DNA of 19,143 bases from NCBI GenBank assembly GCA_013298335.1, contig JAAFHI010000007.1:1-19143 (forward strand). Direction: 5' to 3'. The notes beneath the pieces were generated by a model. That model was not told the DNA's origin. It searched no databases and saw nothing but the letters and a program-made list of their open reading frames with translations. Below are positions 1 through 6,931 of this stretch, piece after piece; positions within the stretch are counted from its first letter, which is position 1, and each line of letters starts with the position of its first letter. This stretch comes from Actinomycetota bacterium. GTDB lineage: Bacteria; Acidobacteriota; Blastocatellia; Chloracidobacteriales; Chloracidobacteriaceae. Position numbers and translations under genes: made by a program.

Positions 1-2136
1 ACGGCGACGATGCAATACAGCCTGACTTTCAAGGAAAGCAGCAACTTCGCGGCCATCACGCCGGGTGACTGCGTGTTGCTGCCGGAAGCGAACTGGACGC
101 CGTTCATCCACCCGATTCAAACCGCGCACGGGCCCGACACCGCGCCCTACACACTGACCATCGCGGGCGTGGATGCCAGCGAGGCGCAGTCCGACGGCGC
201 ACGGAGCGTGACCGGCGGGGCGGTGACATTCACGCAAACCCTTTCCGGACAGCCGTGGTTCGTGGTGAATTCGTTCGACAAGCCGGTGACGCGACAATTC
301 ACACCGACGGGCGGCAAGGCAGTGACGATTACGGTCGTCACGCAGGCGGGGCTTTCGGCTGGCACGGCGAAGCAGGCCGAGCGGGTGGCCGAGGAAGTCG
401 AAAAGGCGCTTGCCTTTTACGCGACCATTTTCGGGAGCGTCCCGACGCAGACCTACACGGTGCTTTCGACGCCGCGGAAAATCATCGGCGACCGGCGCAG
501 CCCGGAACTGCGGGGCCGCGAATTCGACACGGTGCGCGCGATGCGTCACGTCGGCGCAAGCGGACTGCTGGTCGAGGAAGGACTGTTCCGGCGCGACCTG
601 CTCGACGCCGACATGATCGAATTCATCATCGCGGGCGCGGCCCGACCGTGGCTCGGCGGCACGGTGAAACTGCGCGGCAAGGGCCTCGGCATCGTCGGCG
701 ACGCGCTGCCGACCTGGCTCGCGTCCCTGTATTTCGAATCGCGCTTCAGCGCCGACGCCGCGCGCGAATTCTGGATGCGCCGGACGCTGAACTATGCACG
801 GATGTCCACCGTGCGCGACGCGAGCCTCGGATTCGACCGGGGAATCGACGCGCCGCTCGCCATTCAGACCCGCGACGATCCGGATTACTTCGTCAGCACG
901 CCGAACAAGGGCGCGCTCGTCTTTCGGCTGCTCGAACGCCGCATCGGTCGCGACAAACTTCTGGCCACGATCAAGAAACTGGCCGCCGAGCCGGGCGATG
1001 TCGCGATCTATGAAGCGTTGCGCGCGGCGGTCGTCGGAACGCCCGCCGACGCGACCCTCGCAACCTTTTTCAAACAGTGGTTCGACGACCTGTCCGAACC
1101 CGATTTCGTCATCGGCGTCCCGCAGAAAAACGACGCGGGCACGGGCTGGATCTGCGCGCTGCGCAATTTCGGCACCGGCGACGCGGTGCTTCCGGTGATC
1201 GCCGTGACCGACAAGGGCGAAACGCTGACGGCGACGGCCACGATTCCGACGAAGGGCTACGGCACGGTCGAATTCAAGACGGCGGCCACCATCGTCCGGG
1301 TGGAACTCGACCCGGAGAAAATCTATCCGCAGGTGCGGTTCGGCTACGATAAAAACTCGAAGCAGTTCGACAATGATGCGCGCCCGGAACGCACCTCGGC
1401 CTACTCGCTCTTTTTCGAGGCCGATCAAATCCTGCGCCGCCGCCTGAAGGTCGGGGAAAGCGAAACGCAGCGTTTCGTCGAAGCCGAACCGAAACTCGCC
1501 GCCGCGCTGGAGCAGATGCCGAACTTCACGCTCGCGCGGGCCTACTACGCGCGGGCGCTCACCGCGCAGGGCAAGTTCGATGCAGCCGTGGCCGAAGCCG
1601 CGAAGATTACGAAAAGCGTTCCGACCCCGCTCTACGCGGCCACGGTCGCGGCACTGGTCGAAGGCGATGCCGCCGCGGCCAAAAAGAACGACGCGGCGGC
1701 GCGGGACGCCTACCGGCGGGCGGTCATCCATGACGCGGGGGCCGACCTCGACGAGCTCGCCCGGCGCGGAATGATTGCCGCCGAGGCCGCGACGAACCAG
1801 TCCTTCCCCGCCGACGCCGACATCAAAACCTTCATCGGGCAGATGGATCAGGCCGTCCGCACCGGAACGGCGACGGCGATGGAACCGTTTTTCATCCGGC
1901 CCGACACGCCGAAGTTCGTGCTCGGCATCGTGGTTTCGAAACCCGACAACTGGACGACGCAGATCGTCCGGCAGGAAAAGATTGACGCCACGCGCGTGAT
2001 GCTCGACGTACGGGTGGAAGTCGTCACGGCCACCAAGGAAGTCCAGTCCGGAAACGGCGTCATCTACCTGCGCCGCACCGGATCGGGCTGGCTCATCGAG
2101 CGGCTGGACCAATTCACCTTGAAAAAGAAGTCTTGA
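1..2136 (+). CDS. Peptidase M1-like protein with degenerate zinc site, 5'-truncated
   Basis: The reading frame is open from base 1, and no ribosome binding site precedes the ATG at 10, so the gene probably starts upstream of the window. Residues here are numbered from that ATG. Residues about 95-365 look like the catalytic region of a gluzincin (M1 aminopeptidase) protein. The place where HEXXH should stand, before the conserved W-x-G, reads AGAAR (208-212, bases 631-645). The WLNE segment that supplies the third zinc ligand reads WLAS (236-239). All three metal ligands and the catalytic Glu are therefore missing, so a working peptidase is unlikely. Residues about 495-595 are Ala-rich and helical like TPR repeats. 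The last about 100 residues (from DIKTFIGQMDQAV) look like an NTF2-type domain. Its role is unknown; a binding or scaffold function is an inference. The stop codon lies inside a 9-bp tandem repeat. Confidence 0.8.
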   Translation, partial: TATMQYSLTFKESSNFAAITPGDCVLLPEANWTPFIHPIQTAHGPDTAPYTLTIAGVDASEAQSDGARSVTGGAVTFTQTLSGQPWFVVNSFDKPVTRQFTPTGGKAVTITVVTQAGLSAGTAKQAERVAEEVEKALAFYATIFGSVPTQTYTVLSTPRKIIGDRRSPELRGREFDTVRAMRHVGASGLLVEEGLFRRDLLDADMIEFIIAGAARPWLGGTVKLRGKGLGIVGDALPTWLASLYFESRFSADAAREFWMRRTLNYARMSTVRDASLGFDRGIDAPLAIQTRDDPDYFVSTPNKGALVFRLLERRIGRDKLLATIKKLAAEPGDVAIYEALRAAVVGTPADATLATFFKQWFDDLSEPDFVIGVPQKNDAGTGWICALRNFGTGDAVLPVIAVTDKGETLTATATIPTKGYGTVEFKTAATIVRVELDPEKIYPQVRFGYDKNSKQFDNDARPERTSAYSLFFEADQILRRRLKVGESETQRFVEAEPKLAAALEQMPNFTLARAYYARALTAQGKFDAAVAEAAKITKSVPTPLYAATVAALVEGDAAAAKKNDAAARDAYRRAVIHDAGADLDELARRGMIAAEAATNQSFPADADIKTFIGQMDQAVRTGTATAMEPFFIRPDTPKFVLGIVVSKPDNWTTQIVRQEKIDATRVMLDVRVEVVTATKEVQSGNGVIYLRRTGSGWLIERLDQFTLKKKS

Positions 2137-2165
2137 GAGTCTTGAGAGTCTTGGGAGTCGAAGAC
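2131..2165. repeat. Three copies of a 9-bp repeat (CTTGAGAGT) over a stop codon
   Basis: Units at 2132-2140, 2141-2149 and 2150-2158 read CTTGAGAGT, CTTGAGAGT and CTTGGGAGT. They are the reverse complement of the ACTCTCAAG units found at 2701-2777. The TGA stop of the upstream gene is part of the first unit. The two blocks therefore bracket the 2315-2677 gene in opposite orientation. Confidence 0.8.
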
Positions 2166-2314
2166 TGTTTATCCCATCGGATTTTGTGGGGTGAATGTGT
2201 CGAACCGGCTTTGAAACCCGCGAGGTGGGTGACCGCATATAGCCCCCGATGATGCGAGTCTTCGAGCGAATCGGGGAGAAGAGCGTCCCGGAGTCGAAGA
2301 CGGAGGAGTCGTCG

Positions 2315-2677
2315 ATGGTCATTGACCGGGCGTTTGCCGAACGGTTCGCCGCCGAATGGATTGCGGCGTGGAACAGTCACGATCTCGACCGGATTCTTTC
2401 GCACTATGCGGACGATTTCGAATTCGCCTCGCCGTTCATCATCGAACGGGTCGGCGAGCCGAGCGGTCGGCTCACAGGAAAGGCCGCCATCGGCGAGTAC
2501 TGGGCGAAAGGTCTCGCGAGGCGGCCCGATCTGCGTTTTGAACTGAAAACGGTGCTGGTCGGCGTCGGGAGCGTGACGCTGTACTACTTCGGGCTCGACG
2601 GACGCGCGGCGGCGGAATACTTCGAATTCGACGAAAACGGAATCGTTCGCCGCTCCGCCGCCCACTACGCCGCCTGA
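2315..2677 (+). CDS. NTF2-like / SnoaL-like small protein
   Basis: A 120-residue protein of the NTF2-like superfamily. The opening FAERFAAEWIAAWNSHDLDRILSHYADDFEFASPF is the usual first helix plus 'W-x-x-x-D-x-D-x-I-x-x-x-Y-x-x-D' pattern. It is followed by a G-K-A-A-I-G-E-Y helix and three to four beta strands, ending in RRSAAHYAA. Members include polyketide cyclases, ketosteroid isomerases and many small enzymes or binding proteins of unknown substrate, so no reaction can be assigned. The start at 2315 is chosen because GGAGGAG (2302-2308) sits 6 bases before it; an in-frame ATG at 2249 has no such site. It is probably monocistronic, convergent with the OsmC gene, and bracketed by the 9-bp repeats. 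Confidence 0.8.
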   Translation: MVIDRAFAERFAAEWIAAWNSHDLDRILSHYADDFEFASPFIIERVGEPSGRLTGKAAIGEYWAKGLARRPDLRFELKTVLVGVGSVTLYYFGLDGRAAAEYFEFDENGIVRRSAAHYAA

Positions 2678-2700
2678 GTCCGTAAGTCAGGACGCCCCGG

Positions 2701-2777
2701 ACTCTCCAGACTCTCCAGACTCTCCAGACTCCCCAGACCCTCAAGACTCTCAAGACTCCCCAGACTCCCCAGACTCA
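2701..2777. repeat. 9-bp tandem repeat array (ACTCTCCAG), about 8 units
   Basis: Eight contiguous 9-bp units run from 2701 to 2772 with consensus ACTCYCMAG, for example ACTCTCCAG three times, then ACTCCCCAG, ACCCTCAAG and ACTCTCAAG. A partial ninth unit ends at the stop codon of the minus-strand OsmC gene (2779-2781). The array fills the gap between two convergent genes. It has no spacers, so it is not a CRISPR array. Confidence 0.9.
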
Positions 2778-2778
2778 T

Positions 2779-3192
2779 TTACATGGACTCATATTTGAAC
2801 TCGACCTTGACCTCGATGTCCGGATGGAGGCTGTGATGGACCGGGCAGGTGAGGGCGGCGCGTTCGAGTTTGGCGCGCTGCTCGGGAAGAATGTCGGCGG
2901 GAAGCGAAAACGAGATGGGGAGCGAACCGATGCGCCGCGGCGTTGCGCTCATGTGCTTTTCGACGCGGAACGAGGCTTTGGAAAGGTCGATGCCGTCGCG
3001 TTCGGCGACGATTCCCATGATGGTCAGCATGCAGGCGCCGAGCGCCGCGGCGACGAGATCGGTCGGCGAAAACGAACTGCCGTCGCCGTTGTTGTCCACC
3101 GGAGCGGCGGTGGTGAGAATCGCGCCCGACGGGCCGTGGTTGAGTTGAACCTTGAGTTTTCCGAGGTAGTTGCCGGTGATTTCGACTGACAT
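2779..3192 (-). CDS. OsmC family protein (peroxide/thiol redox)
   Basis: A 137-residue OsmC/Ohr-type protein, usual length for the family. It has the diagnostic segment FSPTDLVAAALGACMLTIMG with the first reactive cysteine C54, and the second cysteine C116 in LTCPVHHSLHPD. In characterised members these cysteines reduce organic or inorganic peroxides in the cytoplasm. The spacing and the VHHSLHP ending fit the OsmC/YhfA-like branch better than classical Ohr, but the substrate cannot be read from sequence. AAAGGA precedes the ATG at a usable distance. A promoter with a palindrome at its start site lies just upstream (3227-3264). The gene is divergent from atpC and convergent with the NTF2-like gene. 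Confidence 0.88.
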   Translation of the reverse strand: MSVEITGNYLGKLKVQLNHGPSGAILTTAAPVDNNGDGSSFSPTDLVAAALGACMLTIMGIVAERDGIDLSKASFRVEKHMSATPRRIGSLPISFSLPADILPEQRAKLERAALTCPVHHSLHPDIEVKVEFKYESM

Positions 3193-3226
3193 AAGAACGT
3201 CCTTTGAGGGGAAAATGATGAAAACG

Positions 3227-3264
3227 GATCGCGATCATTGTCCGCTTTCGACGTGCCCCGTCAA
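3227..3264 (-). promoter_or_regulatory. Candidate osmC promoter with palindromic operator
   Basis: On the minus strand TTGACG (3259-3264), a 16-bp gap and GACAAT (3237-3242) resemble a sigma-70 promoter. The perfect palindrome GATCGCGATC occupies 3227-3236, where transcription would begin, a usual place for a repressor site. Which regulator binds is not visible. Confidence 0.45.
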
Positions 3265-3330
3265 CAACCCGACGCCGTTCGGTTCGGGCCGTTTCCGGCA
3301 CGGTCGCCCCGCGGAAACAACGCATGGTAC

Positions 3331-3360
3331 TTGATGGTCCGAAAGACGGGCTGCTATTGT
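3331..3360 (+). promoter_or_regulatory. Weak candidate promoter for atpC
   Basis: TTGATG (3331-3336) and TATTGT (3355-3360) are separated by 18 bp, each matching four of six consensus bases. It would give a 5' leader of about 105 bases containing the 3373-3432 inverted repeat. Only a suggestion. Confidence 0.25.
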
Positions 3361-3372
3361 GAAATCCGATTT

Positions 3373-3432
3373 TTGATTTTCGATTGACGATTTCGACATC
3401 ACTCGTGCCGAGGTCCTCACGTCGAAAATCAA
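3373..3432. repeat. Interrupted inverted repeat in the atpC leader
   Basis: TTGATTTTCGA (3373-3383) is matched perfectly by its reverse complement TCGAAAATCAA (3422-3432), 38 bases apart. The surrounding A/T-rich wording (variants of GATTTTCGATT) is repeated several times and differs in composition from the neighbouring coding DNA. It could fold as an RNA stem in the atpC leader or be a dispersed intergenic repeat. Confidence 0.5.
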
Positions 3433-3471
3433 GAAATCGAATATTCCTCTTTCATACCGAACCTCATTTCT

Positions 3472-3885
3472 ATGCCTCTTACACTCGAAATCGTCACTCC
3501 CGAACGTCCCCTGCTCGCAACCGAAGCGGACGAAGTGGTCCTGCCCGCGCTCGACGGCGAAATCGGCGTTCTGCCGGGACACGCCCCGCTGATGTCGCAG
3601 ATGAGCGTCGGCGGCATTCTCAGTTACAAAAATGCCGGCCAGGAAACCCTGGCTTTCGTCAGTCAGGGTTTCGTCGAAATCGCCGCCGACCGCGTGACGA
3701 TCCTCGCGGAACGCGCCGAACTCGCCACCGAAATCAACCTCGAAGACGCCCGCGCGGCACTGCGTGAAGCCGAACTCGCGGTCCAGAAAGCCGAAAAGGA
3801 AAACTCGAACGACGTCGGCGTGTTGCAGGCCGACCTCGAAGGCGCGCTCGCCCGCGTCAAGGCCGCCGAACGCACACAACGATAA
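3472..3885 (+). CDS. atpC: ATP synthase F1 epsilon subunit
   Basis: A 137-residue epsilon subunit of F-type ATP synthase, which joins the gamma stalk to the c-ring and restrains ATP hydrolysis. The N-terminal beta sandwich is clear: LTLEIVTPERPLL, then LPALDGEIGVLPGHAPL (about 24-40) and FVSQGFVEIAADRVTILAERAE. The C-terminal pair of helices (about 90-137) is EDARAALREAELAVQKAEKE plus LQADLEGALARVKAAER. No Shine-Dalgarno sequence is evident before the ATG. The gene stands alone, with divergent osmC upstream and a strong terminator directly behind it, whereas atpC normally follows atpD. Confidence 0.95.
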   Translation: MPLTLEIVTPERPLLATEADEVVLPALDGEIGVLPGHAPLMSQMSVGGILSYKNAGQETLAFVSQGFVEIAADRVTILAERAELATEINLEDARAALREAELAVQKAEKENSNDVGVLQADLEGALARVKAAERTQR

Positions 3886-3905
3886 AAACCGTTTTTCGCG
3901 CAGTC

Positions 3906-3947
3906 GAACGGCCCGCCCTCCGGAATGGAAGGCGGGCCGTTCTTTTT
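3906..3947 (+). terminator. Rho-independent terminator of atpC
   Basis: GAACGGCCCGCC (3906-3917) pairs perfectly with GGCGGGCCGTTC (3931-3942) around a 13-base loop, followed by five T (3943-3947). It lies 20 bases after the atpC stop. Confidence 0.9.
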
Positions 3948-3949
3948 GA

Positions 3950-4007
3950 GTGGTTAGCCGTTAGTAGTGAGCGGTTAGTCAAAAAACGAACTGGTAACCA
4001 CTATTTG
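3950..4007. repeat. Degenerate GTTAG-type repeat between convergent genes
   Basis: The stretch contains GGTTAGCC, GTTAGTAG and GGTTAGTC units like those at 15397-15474. GTGGTTA (3950-3956) is inverted as TAACCAC (3995-4001). It runs from the atpC terminator to the stop of the minus-strand gene at 4008. Confidence 0.6.
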
Positions 4008-4892
4008 CTACACCTCGGCCATCGCGCGCTCGACCATGCGGCGGGCGAGCGTCTGGATACCGGTGTGTTCGTAGTAGTTGGTGGTCATGTCGAGGAAGGC
4101 CCCGACGTAGTCGAGTTTGTCGTCGGTGATGTCAATGTAGTTGCGGACGCTGCCGACGATACCCTCGCGGGTGAGGCCGCGCGACTGCACGAAGTTGTCC
4201 ATCCAGTCGCGGACGCTGCCGAACGCCTGTCCGATGAAGCCGACCTTGCTCGCCGAATCGCCGCCGGGAATGTAGGAAGCGATCTTCGTGAAAATCGGAT
4301 TCGATTCGAAATCGGCAATCCGGCTGACGGCGGCGTCCCCCATCTTGAGGAAATCGGGACCGAGCGGCAGGAGACCGTCCACGCAGACGATCGCGGCCAC
4401 GCGCATGAGCGCGTCTCCGCCGTATTCGCCGAGCGCGGCCACGAAATCGCCGATGCTGTCGCCGGGAATCCCGTTGATCTGGCAGAAGCAGAGCAGTTCG
4501 ATGACCGTCTTGAGCGTGAAGTCGATGGACTGGGAGGTATCGGCTTTCGGCGTAATCTTGTCGAGGAAGCCGAGGAAAGACACGCTTTCACCGAGTTTGC
4601 TGGCCATGGCGGCGGTGCCGAGCATGCCGCCCGCGCTGTTGGCGGTCTGATAGAGCCAGAGCGCGCGCTGATATCCCTGGGAGGAATCGTTGTACAGATG
4701 GACCACCCGGTCGCCGACGGCCTGAATGTAGGCTTCGTCGTCGGTGCCGGTGTAGACGCGAATCGTATTTTCGAAGCCGACCACGTTCTGCCACTGTCCG
4801 GGCACGACGAAGTCGAGCGACTTGAGCAGCATGACGGTCATCCCGCTAGAGGGAATTTCGTCCACAATCTCGATGATCGATTTATCGCTCAT
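4008..4892 (-). CDS. Protein of unknown function, second gene of lipoprotein operon
   Basis: A 294-residue protein that I do not recognise. It has no signal peptide and no clear membrane segment. It is acidic and apparently mostly helical, with an N-terminal beta-rich segment (MTVMLLKSLDFVVPGQWQNVVGFENTIRVYTG) that may be a separate subdomain. Residues about 55-295 look like a helical bundle; C-C pairs such as LLCFCQ are seen but no metal motif. AAGGAG lies about 8 bases before the ATG. The gene starts 30 bases after the lipoprotein stop, so the two are probably co-transcribed and may work together. A large antisense frame on the plus strand over the same bases (4005-4913) is a codon-bias shadow. 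Confidence 0.75.
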   Translation of the reverse strand: MSDKSIIEIVDEIPSSGMTVMLLKSLDFVVPGQWQNVVGFENTIRVYTGTDDEAYIQAVGDRVVHLYNDSSQGYQRALWLYQTANSAGGMLGTAAMASKLGESVSFLGFLDKITPKADTSQSIDFTLKTVIELLCFCQINGIPGDSIGDFVAALGEYGGDALMRVAAIVCVDGLLPLGPDFLKMGDAAVSRIADFESNPIFTKIASYIPGGDSASKVGFIGQAFGSVRDWMDNFVQSRGLTREGIVGSVRNYIDITDDKLDYVGAFLDMTTNYYEHTGIQTLARRMVERAMAEV

Positions 4893-4922
4893 TGGAATGT
4901 CTCCTTGAAATAATGAAGGCGG

Positions 4923-5444
4923 TTACGGAATGGAGGCGATGCCCGCGAGGTCGAATTTCTGAAGCCATTTCTCGGCGTCGGGCTTGGCGAAACCGGGCTT
5001 GGCGGCGACCGTCACCTGATAGCGTCCCTTGACCAGCACCGAGGTATTCGGGCCGAACTGGACCGACGGGTGTCCGCCGATCTTGGTCGTGGACGCTTTG
5101 TACTTATCGAGCGACGTCGGATTGGCGGTCGTGTCGGTCACCGACAGAAGCGCGACTTCCTTGCCGTCCTTCTTCAGTGAAGCCTGCGAGACACCCTTCT
5201 TTTCCTGGGCGAAGGTCACGGTATAGCCCGCTTCGGCTTTCGGGAAAAATTTATTGAATGTGCCGCCGGCAATCGGATTCTGATTGACCGGGGCCTGTTT
5301 ATCCTTTGGCTGGGTGCTTTCCTGCTGCGCCTTGTCGAAACGGGAAGGTGGCTTGCTGGAGCAGGATGAGCAGGCGGCGGTCAGCGCCAGCGCCGCGAAA
5401 ACGACGGTCGCCAGAACGAACTGCGTGGGTCGTCGAAAAGTCAT
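4923..5444 (-). CDS. Putative lipoprotein of unknown function
   Basis: A 173-residue protein with a classical lipoprotein signal: MTFRRP, hydrophobic residues 9-24, then LTAAC with C25 as the expected lipidated cysteine, followed by a flexible Ser/Lys/Gln-rich linker to about residue 55. The remaining about 115 residues look like one small alpha/beta domain (AGYTVTFAQEKKGVSQASLKKDGKEVALLSVTD ... KYQ-type strands). I do not recognise its family. The start at 5444 is preceded by AAGGAGG with a 6-base gap; a frame extending to 5510 lacks this. The product would sit in the inner or outer membrane facing the periplasm. It is followed after 30 bases by the unknown gene at 4008-4892. Confidence 0.82.
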   Translation of the reverse strand: MTFRRPTQFVLATVVFAALALTAACSSCSSKPPSRFDKAQQESTQPKDKQAPVNQNPIAGGTFNKFFPKAEAGYTVTFAQEKKGVSQASLKKDGKEVALLSVTDTTANPTSLDKYKASTTKIGGHPSVQFGPNTSVLVKGRYQVTVAAKPGFAKPDAEKWLQKFDLAGIASIP

Positions 5445-5680
5445 TGAGTTCCTCCTTATTGGTCGGACGGGGAAAGATTCAGCGAACGGAATGCGGCGGT
5501 CCGGAAGCACACGGGCGCAACCGGATGGCAGGTGGGCAGAAACGAACGCGCGTATGGATGCAGGTAAGTATCACGGGCACGAAACGTCGGCAAGACGGTT
5601 CTCGGAGTGCCCGAAAAAAACACGACGGGTCTGAAAAAAGAAGGAGGACGGGGCGCTGGCCGGAAGGCGTCGCCGCTGAC

Positions 5681-5712
5681 GCGCATCACCCGGCCGGGGC
5701 CGGGTGATGCGC
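5681..5712 (-). terminator. Strong GC-rich hairpin downstream of the NYN gene
   Basis: A perfect 15-bp inverted repeat, GCGCATCACCCGGCC (5681-5695) and its complement (5698-5712), with only two bases between the arms. It begins 24 bases after the NYN gene stop on the minus strand. There is no following T run, so it is a factor-dependent or weak terminator at best, or an mRNA 3'-end stabiliser. Confidence 0.5.
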
Positions 5713-5736
5713 GGGTTTCGGATTTGAATGCGGCGG

Positions 5737-6486
5737 TTACAGCGCTCCGGCGTCGGAGATGGGCGACGGATCTGCGGGAAGCGTGGGGCCGTCCACCGTG
5801 ACCGCCTCGTTGGCGGGATTGGATGTCCCGAGCCCACCGCGGTCGGAATGGACCACGGACCAGTCGCCGCTGCTGCGCAACCCCTGCTGGCCGTTTTCCC
5901 GCCGGTGCGTGCCGGAGGCGGCATGCAGGCTGCCGGTTGCCCGGTCGGCCTTGCAGATGTCGCCGATGAGGGCATCAAGTTCCATGAAGCGGTCGGCCAC
6001 GTCGATCAGACGCGGCGAGGTGTTGCTGCGGAAACCGGCGACCTCGACGCGGACGCCCTTGTAGGCGATGGCGTTCACGGCGTAGGCGAAATCCTCGTCG
6101 CCGCTGACGAGAATCGCGGTGTCGTACTTGTCGGCCAGCGACAGCATGTCGACGGCGATTTCGACGTCGAGATTGGCTTTCTTGGTGCCGTCGGGGAACA
6201 TTTTCAGTTCCTTTTCGACGACCCGGTAGCCGTTGCGGCGCATCCAGAGCAGAAAGCCCTGCTGCCGCTCCGCCTGCTGATCGACCCCCGTGTAAAAGAA
6301 GGCCCGGAGCAGCATGTCCTCGCCCCGCAAAACGTTGAGCAGCTTGGCGTAATCAATTTCGACGCCGACCGAGCGGGCTGCATGAAAAAGGTTGTTTCCG
6401 TCAATGAAAATCGCGATCCGACCGCGACTTGAAGTGGAATGCGGCGAAAAGGAACCGGAGGAACGTCCGCTATCGATGGCTGACAT
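5737..6486 (-). CDS. NYN (PIN-like, LabA/DUF88) domain protein
   Basis: A 249-residue protein. Residues about 22-178 are a NYN domain, a PIN-like fold usually associated with RNA cleavage. IAIFIDGNNLF holds the first acidic residue D29. KKANLDVEIAVDML gives D107 and D113, and ILVSGDEDFAYAV gives D130 and D132. All expected acidic active-site positions are present, so it may be an active metal-dependent ribonuclease; some relatives such as LabA have regulatory roles. The tail from about 180 to 249 is low-complexity and looks disordered. AGGAG lies 9 bases before the ATG, and a good promoter is found at 6551-6580. It appears monocistronic. Confidence 0.88.
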   Translation of the reverse strand: MSAIDSGRSSGSFSPHSTSSRGRIAIFIDGNNLFHAARSVGVEIDYAKLLNVLRGEDMLLRAFFYTGVDQQAERQQGFLLWMRRNGYRVVEKELKMFPDGTKKANLDVEIAVDMLSLADKYDTAILVSGDEDFAYAVNAIAYKGVRVEVAGFRSNTSPRLIDVADRFMELDALIGDICKADRATGSLHAASGTHRRENGQQGLRSSGDWSVVHSDRGGLGTSNPANEAVTVDGPTLPADPSPISDAGAL

Positions 6487-6550
6487 ATTAAAAGTCTCCT
6501 GATATGTGCGGTCGGCAGGGAGGGAAAAAGAGCGCTGGAAAAGTCCAGTG

Positions 6551-6580
6551 ATTGTAGAGCCCGGTTGGAAACGAAGTCAA
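6551..6580 (-). promoter_or_regulatory. Sigma-70-type promoter of the NYN gene
   Basis: On the minus strand TTGACT (6575-6580), an 18-bp spacer and TACAAT (6551-6556) match five of six bases each. The predicted start near 6543 leaves a leader of about 57 bases before the ATG. Confidence 0.6.
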
Positions 6581-6623
6581 ACCGAATGGACCGTTATCCC
6601 CTCCCTCCGCCATGCGGGAGACG

Positions 6624-6926
6624 TCAGGCGAATTTTCCGCCCCTCAACACCTCGATGTTCGAGATATAGGCCACAACGGCAAAATGCGGAAAATACCGTT
6701 CGGCCAAGTGGGCCATGATTTGATCGGCGACGGTATCCGGTACGATGGTTTCGATCCGAATGTTCTCGCCTTCCCACTCGCTCAGGCGCGCGCCGTGCAT
6801 CCCTTCCCCGCGAACCTTGCCCACGGAGTAGCCGTGGGCGCCGAGTTTTTTCACGTCATCCGTGAGCCGCGGTTCCAATTCATCTTCCGCGATAATCGTA
6901 ACCAGTTTCATTGGCATGGTTTGCAT
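6624..6926 (-). CDS. sbtB: SbtB-type PII-like regulatory protein
   Basis: A PII-superfamily protein of about 100 residues (ferredoxin-like trimer subunit): MKLVTIIAEDELEPRLTDDVKKLGAHGYSVGKVRGEG, a T-loop region, then RIETIVPDTVADQIMAHLAERYFPHFAVVAYISNIEVLRGGKF. It matches SbtB, which binds adenine nucleotides (including cAMP and AMP) and controls the bicarbonate transporter SbtA, encoded directly upstream. The C-terminal Cys-containing R-loop of cyanobacterial SbtB (C-G-P-x-G-C) is absent; the protein stops at GGKFA. The start at 6926 is chosen since GGAGG at the end of sbtA is 9 bases away. An ATG at 6935 overlapping the sbtA stop (ATGA) and ones at 6917 and 6911 are alternatives. Confidence 0.88.
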   Translation of the reverse strand: MQTMPMKLVTIIAEDELEPRLTDDVKKLGAHGYSVGKVRGEGMHGARLSEWEGENIRIETIVPDTVADQIMAHLAERYFPHFAVVAYISNIEVLRGGKFA

Positions 6927-6931
6927 ATGAG

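Noticed and set aside
3235..3879. A 214-codon minus-strand frame opposite atpC
   Set aside because: It is antisense to atpC and passes through the atpC promoter region and inverted repeat.
4005..4913. A 302-codon plus-strand frame opposite the unknown operon gene
   Set aside because: The minus-strand frame has a good ribosome site and operon spacing; the plus frame shows His/Asp/Arg-rich shadow composition.
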